DNA of 64,000 nt from Deinococcus sp. QL22 (lineage in GTDB: Bacteria; Deinococcota; Deinococci; Deinococcales; Deinococcaceae), in assembly GCF_023370075.1 (NCBI RefSeq), contig NZ_CP097153.1, positions 248,001 through 312,000 of the forward strand. The letters are read 5' to 3'. This document shows, piece after piece, positions 1 through 11,155 of this stretch. The notes below the pieces were generated by a model. The model searched no databases, was not told where the DNA came from, and saw only the letters and a list, made by a program, of their open reading frames with translations. Each line of letters opens with the position of its first letter. Position 1 is the stretch's first letter. The position numbers were made by a program, and so were the translations under genes.

Positions 1-506
1 ACGCGCTCGCGCACCCGCACCCCGGTCAGGCGGGCCACCGTATCGTTGAGGCTCTCCAGGTGCTGCACGTTCATGGTCGAGAGGACATGAATTCCGGCGT
101 CCAGCAGGGCGTTCACATCCTGCCAGCGTTTGTCGCGGGCACTGCCGGGGGCGTTGGTGTGGGCCAATTCATCGACCAAGACCACGAAGGGACGGCGGGC
201 CAGCAGACTGTCTACATCCAGTTCGGTCAGGGTCACGGAACCGCGCAGCACGGCGCGGCGCGGAAACAACGGCAAGCCTTCTGCCGCCGCGATGGTTCCG
301 GCCCGGCCATGCGTTTCCAGCACGCCGATCAGGGCGTCTTCACCGCGCTCCAGCCGCTCGCGCAACTCATTCAGCGCCCGGTAGGTTTTGCCCACGCCCG
401 CCGCCATGCCCACAAAAATCTTGTGAACGCCGCGCGTTGGGGCCAGAGCTTCGGCCTCGTGGGGACGGCTGAGGCTCAGGCGTTCGGGCGTGCGCTCATC
501 GGTCAT
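1..506 (-). CDS. kdpD: KdpD N-terminal sensor domain, partial (cut by window start)
   Basis: The minus-strand frame opens with MTDERTPERLSLSR and runs off the window, giving 168 codons. Residues 33-41 are a Walker A (GMAAGVGKT), followed by ALIGVLETHGR and VDELAHTNAPGS, the signature of the cytosolic N-terminal domain of the K+ sensor KdpD. In E. coli this domain modulates the kinase and binds ATP. It starts 7 bases after the kdpC stop, with AGAGGTC as ribosome site, so it is last or near last in the kdp operon. Short KdpD forms with only this domain are known in cyanobacteria and Deinococcus. Whether this copy has a kinase half cannot be seen here. A separate kinase/regulator pair lies divergently at 5344-7541. 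Confidence 0.9.
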   Translation of the reverse strand, partial: MTDERTPERLSLSRPHEAEALAPTRGVHKIFVGMAAGVGKTYRALNELRERLERGEDALIGVLETHGRAGTIAAAEGLPLFPRRAVLRGSVTLTELDVDSLLARRPFVVLVDELAHTNAPGSARDKRWQDVNALLDAGIHVLSTMNVQHLESLNDTVARLTGVRVRER

Positions 507-513
507 CTGACCT

Positions 514-1125
514 CTATTGTCCGGCGTCCAGAGCGAGATTGAGCCGCAAGACATTCACACCCGGTTGCCCCAATCCCAGCACGCTGTTTTGGGTATTGGC
601 GGCGATGAGTTCGCGTACACGGTTGGCAGGCAGACCGCGCACCCGTGCCACCCGCGCCACCTGAATTGCAGCTCCCGCAGGAGAAATATGGGGATCGAGG
701 CCGCCCCCGCTGGCCGTGACCAGATCGACGGGAATCTGGCTGGCAGGCACGCCTTCACGGGCGGCGATGGCCGCAGACGTGGCCGCCACACGCCCATGCA
801 GGGCCGGGTTACTGGGGGCCAGATTGCTGCCCGACGCGTTCACGGGGTCGTATCCCGCACCCGCCGCACTGGGACGGCCAATGAAATATTGATCGCCTGA
901 GAAGGTCTGGCCCACCAGCGCGGAACCGACGACTTTCCCATTCTGCGAGATCAGGCTGCCGTTGGCCTGTGCCGGAAAGAGCGTGCCCGCCGTGAGGGTC
1001 GTGACCAACGGATAGGCCAGCCCGCAGGCCACCATCCAAAAGAGCGAGAAGCGCAGCCAGGACAGGGGGCCGGGTTGGGGCAAGTTGGGTGTTTCAGTGG
1101 ATTGGATGGGGTCAGAAGTCGTCAT
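514..1125 (-). CDS. kdpC: K+-transporting P-type ATPase subunit C
   Basis: 203 aa, close to the usual KdpC length. One N-terminal membrane helix (about residues 25-48) is followed by a periplasmic domain with the family blocks GSALVGQTF, YFIGRPSAAG, SNLAPSNPAL and GGGLDPHISPAGA. KdpC is the small subunit that stabilises the KdpA-KdpB complex and contacts the channel subunit. It lies 77 bases after kdpB, the largest gap inside this operon, and no hairpin is evident in that gap. The C-terminus reads NLALDAGQ just before kdpD. Confidence 0.97.
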   Translation of the reverse strand: MTTSDPIQSTETPNLPQPGPLSWLRFSLFWMVACGLAYPLVTTLTAGTLFPAQANGSLISQNGKVVGSALVGQTFSGDQYFIGRPSAAGAGYDPVNASGSNLAPSNPALHGRVAATSAAIAAREGVPASQIPVDLVTASGGGLDPHISPAGAAIQVARVARVRGLPANRVRELIAANTQNSVLGLGQPGVNVLRLNLALDAGQ

Positions 1126-1202
1126 GATGTCAGTCCTTTAAGACGTCGAGCGGAGAACATTTAGAGCGGAGAGCCAAGCATCTGGAGGCGTTTACAGACG
1201 GC

Positions 1203-3262
<2,060 letters not shown>

Positions 3263-3266
<4 letters not shown>

Positions 3267-4969
3267 TTGGTGGCTCCAGTCGAGGAAACAGGGACAGAAA
3301 CAGCGGGGGGAGTATTCAGGCTCAGTTGCTCGGCCACTGGCCCCAGCACCAGCGCGGGCGCAAAGTTCAGCAGTTGCAGCAGGAGCATGACGCTCAGCAG
3401 CATTCCGGCAAACACGGGGGTATCCACGCGCAGGGTGCCGCTGGTTTCAGGCGCGGCCTTTTTCTGGGCCAGATATCCGGCAATCGCCAATGGGCCAAGA
3501 ATGGGCAGAAAGCGGGCCAGAATCAGCACGATGGCGCAGGTGATATTCCACCAGGGGGTGTTGTCACCCAGCCCCTCAAAACCGCTGCCGTTGTTAGCAT
3601 AGGCGCTGTTGTACTCGTACAGCACCTGCGACAGGCCATGAAACCCGGGGTTGGAATGGCCCGTGATACTGGGCAGGGCCAGGGCCGCAGCCGTGAACCC
3701 CAGCACCAGCAACGGCTGAAGCAAGATGATCAGCGAGGCCAGTTTGATTTCGCGGGTCTCAATTTTGCGGCCAAACAGTTCGGGCGTGCGGCCCACCATC
3801 AGGCCTGCGATAAACACCGTCAGGATGACGAACACCAGCATATTGATCAGACCCACACCGATGCCGCCGTACACGTCGTTCAGGAACATGCCGAGTTGGG
3901 GAATCAGGCCACCCAGCGGTGTAAAGCTGTCCAGCATGCCGTTGACGCTCCCGTTGCTGGTCTGTGTGGTCAGGCTGGCCCATAGCGCGGTGGCGTCGGT
4001 GCCGAACCTCACCTCCTTGCCTTCCAGATTGCCGCCCGCTGCGGCCAGTCCAGAGAGGGCCGCGTTGGGTTGCCGCTCGGCCACTACTGCGCCGAAGGTC
4101 AGGGCCGCCGACATCACACTCATGACGGCGATCAGGGCCACCCCAAAGCGGCGGCGGCGCAGGAACAGGCCAGCGGCGACGACCAACGCTACCGGAAAGA
4201 CGATGATGCTGACCATCTGAAACAGGTTGCTGAGCGGCGTGGGGTTTTCCAGCGGCACACTGCTGTTGGGGCCGTACCAGCCGCCGCCGTTGGTGCCAAG
4301 TTGCTTGATGGCGACCATCGCCGCCACCGGGCCGAGCGGGATGGTCTGGGTGGTCACGGCCTGTCCTTCCACCGTCTGCGCCTCAATGAGCGTGGCCGTT
4401 TTTGCGCCGCCGAAGGTGCTCGGCACACCCTGAGAGGTCAGCAGCAGCGCAAGTACGAAGGCAGCTGGAATAAGCAGTCCAATCGCCCGCGTCACGTCCA
4501 AAAAGTAATTGCCGACATTGGTTTCTCCCCGGAAGCCGCGCAGCACGGCAAACAGGGCCGCCATGCCCACCGCCGGGGTGATGAATTGCAGCGCCGTGAT
4601 TCCGAGCATCTGAGACAGGTAGCTGAGGCCACTTTGCCCGCTGTAGTGCTGCTGGTTGGTGTTGGTGATAAAGCTGGCAGCGGTGTGCATCGCCGTATCC
4701 CAGCGCAGGTTGGGAATGCCGTCGGGGTTCAGGGGCAGGCCGCCCTGCAAGGTGTAGAGCAGGAAGGCGAACACGCCGAGCACGACATTGGTGCCCAACA
4801 ACGCCATGCCATATTGCCGCCAGTTCATCGGACGCGAGGCATCCACTCCGCTCAAGCGCAACAGGCTAGAGGTAAAGCGGGAGGCAGGTGTAGAAAAAAC
4901 CCGCGCGATCTGCGTGCCCAGCGGTACGGCCAGCGCAAAAGCCAACGCGTAGGTCAGGAAAATATCCAT
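3263..4969 (-). CDS. kdpA: K+-transporting ATPase subunit A, K+ channel-like subunit
   Basis: 568 aa, full length. About ten hydrophobic helices. The family's K+ filter segments are recognisable, for example [14 protein letters not shown] near the middle and [14 protein letters not shown] sequence ([13 protein letters not shown]) in the first pore loop. KdpA carries K+ through the membrane and belongs to the superfamily of K+ transporters (SKT). Its ATG lies one base after the stop of a 27-residue membrane micropeptide (4971-5054), and it overlaps kdpB by 4 bases, so the whole set is one tight operon read on the minus strand. Confidence 0.98.
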
Positions 4970-4970
4970 C

Positions 4971-5054
4971 TCAGAGCTTTTCCGGCATGGCGAGGGCGGC
5001 AGCGACGATGCCGAACAGGGCCAGTAGAATCAGCAGGCCTATCAAGATGCCCAC
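4971..5054 (-). CDS. 27-aa single-helix membrane micropeptide between kdpF and kdpA
   Basis: A GTG-started frame encodes 27 residues: VGILIGLLILLALFGIVAAA, then LAMPEKL. It is almost one pure transmembrane helix. An AGAGG ribosome site lies 8 bases before the GTG, the gene begins 2 bases after the kdpF stop, and its own stop is one base before the kdpA ATG. This tight packing plus the ribosome site argues that it is real. It looks like a second KdpF-type peptide, but its C-terminus does not match the KdpF pattern YALI-AE-F. It is too short for routine gene callers. Role unknown; stabilising the Kdp complex is an inference from position. Confidence 0.6.
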   Translation of the reverse strand: MGILIGLLILLALFGIVAAALAMPEKL

Positions 5055-5056
5055 CG

Positions 5057-5137
5057 CTAAAACCTCTCGGCACGAATGAGGGCGTACAGGAGGTAGGCGA
5101 CCAGCGCCAGCACGAGCAACAGCAAAAATGCATCCAT
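5057..5137 (-). CDS. kdpF: KdpF, small stabilising subunit of the Kdp ATPase
   Basis: 26 aa starting MDAFLLLLVLALVAY and ending LLYALIRAERF, which matches the E. coli KdpF ending YALINAEAF. It forms a single membrane helix. KdpF is known to stabilise the KdpABC complex. ATG at 5137 has GAGG about 8 bases upstream; an in-frame ATG at 5146 would add MFP and give 29 aa, the E. coli length. It is the first gene of the minus-strand kdp operon. Confidence 0.85.
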   Translation of the reverse strand: MDAFLLLLVLALVAYLLYALIRAERF

Positions 5138-5192
5138 AGGAAACATCCTCTGCTCCCACTGGGCGGCGCGGCATTCTCCATTCGGCTCCCCG

Positions 5193-5225
5193 CGTGGGCC
5201 AGTTGGCCAATTCTTCTGGCCCACG
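5193..5225. promoter_or_regulatory. Inverted repeat in the kdpF / kinase divergent region
   Basis: Arms CGTGGGCCAG (5193-5202) and CTGGCCCACG (5216-5225) are a perfect 10-bp inverted repeat with a 13-base centre that itself begins with the palindrome TTGGCCAA (5203-5210). It lies 56-88 bases upstream of the kdpF start. It could be an operator for the adjacent regulator, or an RNA hairpin in the kdp leader. The sequence alone cannot separate these. Confidence 0.5.
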
Positions 5226-5330
5226 CCCACTCTAGGCTGGGCCAGTGAAAGGGAAACCATCGCTGCTTGAACCCGTGTTCCCTGAGACAAAGCTGCTTCC
5301 CGCTGAAGATTTCACCCACACCATAGGTAC

Positions 5331-5336
5331 TAGACT
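5331..5336 (+). promoter_or_regulatory. -10 element TAGACT, leaderless promoter
   Basis: TAGACT followed by 7 bases and then GTG at 5344. This is the Deinococcus-type leaderless arrangement (TANNNT 5-7 bases before the start). No clear -35 TTGAC box is seen at the usual distance. Confidence 0.5.
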
Positions 5337-5343
5337 GGACAGC

Positions 5344-6906
5344 GTGAATTCGGCCCTGCCTGTTCGGTTTGCTGTGCCCGGAGAACGCACCGCAGCGGCG
5401 TTGGCGTGGACACTCTTGGGCCTGATCACCGCCGCCGACATTCTGACGCCCGCCCAGTGGGTGCTGGGAACGCTGCTGAGTGCGCCCGTGGCGCTGGCCG
5501 CGCTCGGGGCCTCGCGGCGCACGACGCTGGCGCTGCTGGCCTGTAGCGTCGGAGCCAACCTGTTGGCAGGCACGCTGAACGCGGGGCGAGACGGCCTGAC
5601 CACCTTCGACATCGTGAACCGCACCGTCAGTATTCTGACCGTGATCCTGGTGGGTCTGCTGACCCTGCGTGCCCGCGAAGCCAATGCCCGTGCCGCCCGC
5701 CTGACCGAAGAGGAACGCCGCCTGACCTTCGAGCGCAGCCTGCGGACCCTGGTGGAAAGCGTGAGCGGGCCGCTGGGCGAGGCCGAATTCGTGACCCGTG
5801 CGGCGGCGGCCCTGCACACCCTGACCGGGGCCAGAAGTGTGGAAATCGGCGCGGTAGAGCGGGCCATGTTGCGGGAGCCGTATGCCCGGAGCCTGGATAG
5901 CGTGGCGGGGATAGAGGGAACCCCCCAGCAGCAGCCGCCCCCGCGCCTGAATACCCGGCTGCCCCTAGACATCCTCACCCGCCCGCCGGGTCTGGGATCA
6001 GAGGTCTGGGCCGCGCACGGGGGCGATGTGGTGTTGGCCCGCCTGAGTCGCCGCCGCGCCGCTGACGGAGCAGGCGACCTGTTGGTACTGATTGACCACC
6101 CGACGGCCCCACCCGGAGAAATCGCGCAGGCCGTGGGTACGCTTCAGCCGCTCCTAGACCGCACCGGGCTGCTGGACGAATTGCGGCTGCAACGCGCCCA
6201 GTTGGCCGAACGCGGCGAAGTGCTGCGCGATCTGGTCTACGCTTTTTCACACGATCTGAGAACCCCACTGATGGCCAACGCCATGAGCATGCAAACCGCC
6301 CTGCGCGGTGCATACGGTCCCCTGCCAGAAGCCTACCGCGCCACGCTGCACAACGGCCTGGAAGCCAACGCGACCCTTCTGGCGCTGGCCGATCAGTTGC
6401 TGGCAGTAGCCAAAGTGGAGGGCGGCGAACCCGAAGACCCGCCCAGCGACGTGAATCTGCGGGACGTGACGGTGGGTGTGCTGTCTCAGCTTCGGGCGAG
6501 GGCCGACGCCCGCAGCATCACGCTGGAACCGCACCTCAGCGGCGTGCGGGTGCAGGGCCGCCCCCACGATCTACGCCGCGCCGTGCAGAACCTGATCGAC
6601 AATGCGGTCAAATTCAGTCCCCCCGGCGGCACGGTACGTGTGACCCTCAGGGCCGATGCAGACGAAGCCATTCTGACCGTGCAGGACGATGGCCCCGGCG
6701 TCAGCGCCAGCCGCACTCCCACGCTGTTTCAACGGTTTCGGGGTGGCGGGGCTGGCAGTGGCACGGGGCTGGGGTTGTACCTGACGCGCCGGATTGCACA
6801 GGCGCACGGCGGCACCGTCACCTACGCCCGCACGGCCCGCGCCCAGAGTGCGTTCACCCTGACCCTGCCCCTTGAACTTCCTGCCAGCACACCGGAGCGC
6901 CTATGA
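5344..6906 (+). CDS. Membrane-anchored sensor histidine kinase divergent from kdp
   Basis: 520 aa from GTG 5344. An ATG at 5245 would add 33 residues of unconvincing sequence; the TAGACT box 7 bases before GTG 5344 decides for the shorter form. Order: hydrophobic helices (about residues 15-105), a GAF-like region, dimerisation domain with His303 in FSHDLRTPLMA, then ATPase with N box NLIDNAVKFSP, G1 DDGPGV and G2 GTGLGLYL. It overlaps the downstream response regulator by 4 bases (ATGA). Back-to-back placement with kdp suggests that the pair controls kdp, perhaps together with the KdpD domain; this is an inference. Confidence 0.9.
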   Translation: MNSALPVRFAVPGERTAAALAWTLLGLITAADILTPAQWVLGTLLSAPVALAALGASRRTTLALLACSVGANLLAGTLNAGRDGLTTFDIVNRTVSILTVILVGLLTLRAREANARAARLTEEERRLTFERSLRTLVESVSGPLGEAEFVTRAAAALHTLTGARSVEIGAVERAMLREPYARSLDSVAGIEGTPQQQPPPRLNTRLPLDILTRPPGLGSEVWAAHGGDVVLARLSRRRAADGAGDLLVLIDHPTAPPGEIAQAVGTLQPLLDRTGLLDELRLQRAQLAERGEVLRDLVYAFSHDLRTPLMANAMSMQTALRGAYGPLPEAYRATLHNGLEANATLLALADQLLAVAKVEGGEPEDPPSDVNLRDVTVGVLSQLRARADARSITLEPHLSGVRVQGRPHDLRRAVQNLIDNAVKFSPPGGTVRVTLRADADEAILTVQDDGPGVSASRTPTLFQRFRGGGAGSGTGLGLYLTRRIAQAHGGTVTYARTARAQSAFTLTLPLELPASTPERL

Positions 6907-7541
6907 CCACTTCCCCACCACACACCCGGATTCTGCTCATCGAGGATCACGCCTTTACCCGTGACGGTTTGCGGGCCGCCATCAATCTGGAACCCGACCT
7001 GCGCGTGACCGCCGAGGCCCGCAGCGGGGAGGAAGGGCTGGAAGTGTTGGCGCGGCATGAGGTCGATGTGGCGGTGGTGGACATCGGCCTGCCCGGCATA
7101 GACGGTATTCAGACCTGCGCCGAAATTAAGCGGGGCTGGCCTGCCGTGCGCGTGGTGATGCTCACGGCCCACGACCTGCGCGACGAAGTGTTCGCGGCTT
7201 TGGCAGGCGGGGCCGATGCCTACTGCCTCAAGAGTGCCCAGTCTGACCTGCTGCTGCTGGCGATCCGGGCCGCCGCCGCCGGAAGCGCCTACCTTGATCC
7301 ACAGGTGGCCCACCACGTGTTAGGCGGTATTCGGGCCCCTGATACGGCCTCTCCCCTGACCCCCCGCGAGATGGACGTGCTGAGGCTGATCGCCGATGGA
7401 CTCGCCAACAAAGACATTGCCCTGCGCCTCGGCGTCAGCGTCAGCACTGTGAAGTTGCATGTGCAGGATTTACTGGTAAAACTTCAGGCCGCAGACCGTA
7501 CTCAGGCGGCAGTGAAGGCGCTGCGGCGCGGGCTGCTGTAG
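6903..7541 (+). CDS. NarL/LuxR-type response regulator
   Basis: 212 aa. N-terminal receiver domain with acidic pair at IEDH and phospho-acceptor Asp60 in VVDIGLPG; conserved Thr in MLTAHD and Lys in CLKSA. C-terminal LuxR helix-turn-helix: LTPREMDVLRLIADGLANKD then VSVSTVKLHVQDLLVKL. It is translationally coupled to the kinase before it. Kdp systems normally use an OmpR-type regulator (KdpE); here the neighbouring regulator is of the NarL class. Convergent with the gene at 7575. Confidence 0.93.
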   Translation: MTTSPPHTRILLIEDHAFTRDGLRAAINLEPDLRVTAEARSGEEGLEVLARHEVDVAVVDIGLPGIDGIQTCAEIKRGWPAVRVVMLTAHDLRDEVFAALAGGADAYCLKSAQSDLLLLAIRAAAAGSAYLDPQVAHHVLGGIRAPDTASPLTPREMDVLRLIADGLANKDIALRLGVSVSTVKLHVQDLLVKLQAADRTQAAVKALRRGLL

Positions 7542-7574
7542 GTCAGCCGAACAGGGCAAGGCAGCGCCGAGGGA

Positions 7575-8483
7575 TCAGCCGCGCAGAGCTTCACTCGCCA
7601 GATTCCGGAAGCGGAGCAGCTCTTTGCTGGCTGGATCCACCTTCAGGCCCCGCTGCGTCCAGGTCAGGGTTTTCTGGTGCTGGCCCGCCCGCGTCCACGC
7701 CTCGAAGGCCTCCTGCCGGTAGACGTAATACGGCGTGGGCACGCCAAGCTGAACAGCACGGTCGAAGTTGGCCGCCGCCGCCTGAAAGTTGCCGAGCCTG
7801 AGATTGGCCTTGCCCAGTCCCCACCACGCAAAAGGATCGCTCGGCCGGGCCTTGGTATCCTCCTCACCGTGCAGTTTGGCGTGCTGCCAGTTGGCCGTCA
7901 CGTTCCAGTCGCTGCCCAATATCTCCCTAACCAGCGCCTCTTTGGCCAGAGGATAGGTCACCAGATACTCCCCGTTGTAGTACCGCCACAGTTCGGTAAA
8001 TTCGGCTGTGGTCAGGCTGAGGCTTGGCCCCCGCAGCGGGTCGCTGACCAGAAACCGTCCTGCACTGTAGCCGTAGACGGTCCGGAAATGGGCCACCGTG
8101 CTGCCCGGCTTCAGGCGCTGCTGCACCACCACCGGCAGCCCCCGCGAGACCAGTTCACGTATTAGGTCGGCGTCTCCGGCATAGCGGATCACGCTCTGAA
8201 GCCCGAACCGTCCGAGATACGCTGCCAGTTCGAGACTGCTCACTTGAGGGTCGTTGGGGCCGTCTTTAAGCACCGCCGCCGCCTGTGTCTGGGTCACCGA
8301 ATTTCCGTAATAGTTCAGGAGGGTCAGTGCCGTGACCGGGCCACAATTGTTAAGCCGCTGGTATTCATGCCGAATATTCCCCAAGGTCGCGCTGGCCGGT
8401 GCCGCAGAAGCGAGGCTGCCAAGGGCATACAGGGCCAAGGACCACCAACGAGAAAACGTCATGTCTGATTGTGTAGGGGGCAT
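7575..8483 (-). CDS. Secreted C39-like cysteine peptidase domain with C-terminal TPR repeats
   Basis: 302 aa from ATG 8483 (MPPTQSDMTFSR); the inner ATG at 8462 is an alternative. A signal peptide follows (WWSLALYALGSLASAAPASA). Next comes a papain-like C39-type domain: catalytic-type Cys in LNNCGPVTALTLLNYYG, His in STVAHFRTVYGY, and Asp in VSDPLRGPS. The C-terminal third has tetratricopeptide-like helices (WGLGKANLRLGNFQAAAANF). C39 peptidases cleave double-glycine leaders when fused to ABC exporters; this free secreted form has no exporter domain and its substrate is unknown. Reading frame continues upstream to 8687, but that extension has no signal or ribosome site. Confidence 0.8.
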   Translation of the reverse strand: MPPTQSDMTFSRWWSLALYALGSLASAAPASATLGNIRHEYQRLNNCGPVTALTLLNYYGNSVTQTQAAAVLKDGPNDPQVSSLELAAYLGRFGLQSVIRYAGDADLIRELVSRGLPVVVQQRLKPGSTVAHFRTVYGYSAGRFLVSDPLRGPSLSLTTAEFTELWRYYNGEYLVTYPLAKEALVREILGSDWNVTANWQHAKLHGEEDTKARPSDPFAWWGLGKANLRLGNFQAAAANFDRAVQLGVPTPYYVYRQEAFEAWTRAGQHQKTLTWTQRGLKVDPASKELLRFRNLASEALRG

Positions 8484-8871
8484 GGTCTGTATAGGTAGGA
8501 GCGAATACCCCCACTGTTGGCCGTCCCTTAAACGACACCCCCAGTTCAGCGAATCTGCCCTCTGAGACGGTATCCATTCATACTTTTCCCTCTGAACGGG
8601 ATCAGGAAATCGGCGGTGTAAGCATATCGGTGCACCCAGGACTCTCCGTGCGGCAGGAGAGAGCTGGACTCCGGGTGAAGCCCGCACCGTCGGCCGTTCC
8701 AGTTGTCACGTCCACCGGATGAAGACGGACTGTTCCCCAATTTCTGTTGGTATGGACTTTCTGAAGGCGGCTGGCCTGCCGAACCGCGCCGCCACCCGCT
8801 ACAGTCAGGCGTCTTTCCAGCGCCCCTTCGCCCTCACCCTTCCACCCTATCTACCCCACCGGAGGCACCCC
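8484..8871. other. Intergenic region, divergent
   Basis: 388 bases between the C39-like gene and the aldo/keto reductase. Only the ribosome site GGAGG at 8861-8865 is clear. No repeat, hairpin or convincing small gene was seen. Confidence 0.5.
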
Positions 8872-9891
8872 ATGATCCCCTACCGCAGACTGGGCCGCAG
8901 CGGCCTGCACCTGTTTCCCCTCGGCCTCGGCACCATGCAGTTCGGCTGGAGCGCCGACGAGGCGACCTCGTTCGAGATCATGGACGCCTACGTGGCGGCG
9001 GGCGGCAATTTTATCGATACCGCCGACATTTACACGACCTGGACTCCGGGCAACCCCGGCGGCATTTCGGAAGAGATCATCGGGCGCTGGATCAAGGCAC
9101 GTGGCAACCGCGACCAACTGGTGATCGCCACCAAAGTCCGCGGCGGCATGGGCGAGCGGGCCTCAGAGGGCCGCAGCACCATTCATCAGCGTGAAGGCCT
9201 GTCTCGCCGCTGGATTCTGAAGGCCTGCGAGGACAGCCTGCGCCGCCTGGGGGTGGATCACATCGACCTGTATCAGGCGCACTGGATCGACAATCAGACG
9301 CCCATCGAAGAAACGCTGTCGGCCTTTTCGGAACTGGTGCAGCGGGGCTACGTGCGCTACCTCGGCTGCTCCAACTACAGCGCGTGGCGGCTGATGGAAG
9401 CGCTGTGGACGAGTGACCGCCGGGGGCTGGAAAGTTACGTCAGCATTCAGCCGGAATACAGCCTGCTGTCGCCCACACGGGCCAACTTCGAGCGGGAGCT
9501 TCAGCGCGTGGCCGTGGAATACGGCATCGGCGTGGTGCCGTGGAGTCCGCTGGGCGGCGGCATGCTGACCGGGAAATACCGCCGGGACCAGCCGCTTCCC
9601 GACAGCGTGCGGGCCAATGAAAACGCGGCGCGGCGCTTCAGCGATCAGAACTTCGACACGATTGAAACGCTGGTGTCGGTGGCCGAGCGTCATGGTGTGC
9701 CCACCGCGCAGGTGTCGCTGGCGTGGCTGCTGCGCCAACCCGCCGTGACCGCGCCGATTATCGGGGCCAACAGCGTGGAGCAACTGAACGAACTGCTCGG
9801 CACCGTGAATCTGAATCTCAGTGACGACGACCTCAGCGACATCAGCCGGGTGAGCGACTGGCCGCGTGCCCGGACGGACATGGAGAACTGA
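8872..9891 (+). CDS. Aldo/keto reductase
   Basis: 339 aa. Start ATG 8872 has GGAGG 6 bases upstream and opens [20 protein letters not shown], typical of the family N-terminus; the longer frame from 8719 lacks support. TIM-barrel reductase with catalytic Asp in [11 protein letters not shown], Tyr in the same block, Lys in VIATKVRGG and His in YQAHWID; the NADPH-binding end is seen in [20 protein letters not shown]. Uses NAD(P)H to reduce aldehydes or ketones; substrate not predictable. A perfect hairpin follows at 9905-9938. Confidence 0.95.
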   Translation: MIPYRRLGRSGLHLFPLGLGTMQFGWSADEATSFEIMDAYVAAGGNFIDTADIYTTWTPGNPGGISEEIIGRWIKARGNRDQLVIATKVRGGMGERASEGRSTIHQREGLSRRWILKACEDSLRRLGVDHIDLYQAHWIDNQTPIEETLSAFSELVQRGYVRYLGCSNYSAWRLMEALWTSDRRGLESYVSIQPEYSLLSPTRANFERELQRVAVEYGIGVVPWSPLGGGMLTGKYRRDQPLPDSVRANENAARRFSDQNFDTIETLVSVAERHGVPTAQVSLAWLLRQPAVTAPIIGANSVEQLNELLGTVNLNLSDDDLSDISRVSDWPRARTDMEN

Positions 9892-9904
9892 GCCGAGTTT
9901 GTGT

Positions 9905-9938
9905 TTGGCCTGCCTCGCCGCGTGCGTGGGCAGGCCAA
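9905..9938 (+). terminator. Hairpin after aldo/keto reductase
   Basis: TTGGCCTGCC and GGCAGGCCAA form a perfect 10-bp stem with a 14-base loop, 14 bases after the stop codon. No T-run follows, so termination strength is uncertain. Confidence 0.5.
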
Positions 9939-10052
9939 TTGATGGTCAAACACGCCGCTCTCTTCAAGCTCAGCCACGTCCAGTACACAGATTCTCAAGA
10001 TTTCACTGGCATTCCTTCATCCCCGCCACCTTCCCCGTAGGCAGAGTGAGGC

Positions 10053-11033
10053 ATGACCCCCAAGGAACTGGAATTCAGGCCCGATCTGCACGCCCACGTT
10101 TCGGCGTTTGGTGGGCGGCAGGCCCTCGCGCCCGATGTAGAACGGCTGAGGCTGCCGCTGGCAAACGCCTTCTTTCTGGGTGAACCGGGTCAGCCCTGGG
10201 TGCTGCTGGACGCGGGCGCACCGGGAAGCGGCCCCGTGATCGCGCGGGCGGCGGTGGCCCGTTACGGCGCAGGCGCACGGCCCGAAGCCATCGTGTTGAC
10301 GCACGGACACCTCGATCATATTGGCGGCCTGTGGGGGCTGCTGAAGCAGTGGCCCGACACGCCCATTTACGCCCACCCGCTGGAACTGCCGTACCTGACG
10401 GGGCAATCGGCCTATCCGCCGCCCGATCCGACGGTGGGCGGCAGCATGAGCGCCCTCTCTCCGCTGTTCGTGCCCGGCCCCTTCGATTTCCGCCCACATG
10501 TTCGGCCTCTGGGTGAATTGCCAGAGTTGGCGGCGCTGAAGGGCTGGACATTCCTGGACACGCCGGGACACTCTCCCGGTCACGTTTCGCTGTGGCGGAA
10601 AGCAGATCGCCTCTTGATCGCGGGCGACGCCTTCGTGACCACCGTGCAGGAGCGGGTGACCGGGGCGCTGACGCTGCGGCCCCAGTTGGTTCACCGCCCG
10701 CCCGCCTACTACACGCCCGACTGGGATCAGGCCCGCGCCTCGGTCGAGCGGTTGGCGGCGCTGGAGCCTGCGCTGGCGGTCACGGGACACGGCGACCCGC
10801 TGGCCGGAAAGAAAGTGCAGGACGAGTTGCGCCGCCTGGCCCAGAATTTTGATGAACTGGCGCGGCCCAAGCAGGGACGGTACATCGTGCAGCCCGCCGT
10901 GACCGGGGCGAGCGGGGTGGTCAGCCTGCCGCCATTGAGTCGGCGCGGCCAAATGTTGCGGGCGGGTTTGTTGGTGGGCGCGGGCCTGTTGGTGGTGCGG
11001 CAACTGCGCTACTGGGGCGTCCTGGGGAAATAG
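10053..11033 (+). CDS. Metallo-beta-lactamase-fold hydrolase
   Basis: 326 aa starting MTPKELEFRPDLHAH, with GAGG just before the ATG. The metal site motif THGHLDHIGG lies near residue 84, a second His in DTPGHSPGHVSLW and an Asp in LIAGDAFVTT. The C-terminal tail has a hydrophobic stretch (LLVGAGLLVVRQLRYWG) that could be a membrane anchor. Members hydrolyse thioesters, lactones or other esters; the substrate is not predictable. Located between the aldo/keto reductase and a degraded oxidoreductase. Confidence 0.9.
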   Translation: MTPKELEFRPDLHAHVSAFGGRQALAPDVERLRLPLANAFFLGEPGQPWVLLDAGAPGSGPVIARAAVARYGAGARPEAIVLTHGHLDHIGGLWGLLKQWPDTPIYAHPLELPYLTGQSAYPPPDPTVGGSMSALSPLFVPGPFDFRPHVRPLGELPELAALKGWTFLDTPGHSPGHVSLWRKADRLLIAGDAFVTTVQERVTGALTLRPQLVHRPPAYYTPDWDQARASVERLAALEPALAVTGHGDPLAGKKVQDELRRLAQNFDELARPKQGRYIVQPAVTGASGVVSLPPLSRRGQMLRAGLLVGAGLLVVRQLRYWGVLGK

Positions 11034-11143
11034 GGTCTGGGTTGGAGGAGGTGAGGAAGACCTGTGACCGAAATCCCGTCTCCCGCCGTTGAGCTCCCAA
11101 GAGCATCCCAAGAAATCTTGCCTTCCCTATCACCCCTGCCCGC

Positions 11144-11149
11144 TAGCCT
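11144..11149 (+). promoter_or_regulatory. -10 element TAGCCT
   Basis: TAGCCT, 6 bases, ATG at 11156: a leaderless-type promoter kept in front of a gene that has since decayed. Confidence 0.4.
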
Positions 11150-11155
11150 GCACCC

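Noticed and set aside
60..542. Plus-strand frames over the kdpD, kdpB and kdpA genes
   Set aside because: They mirror the real minus-strand genes. The minus strand carries complete family motifs and tight operon overlaps.
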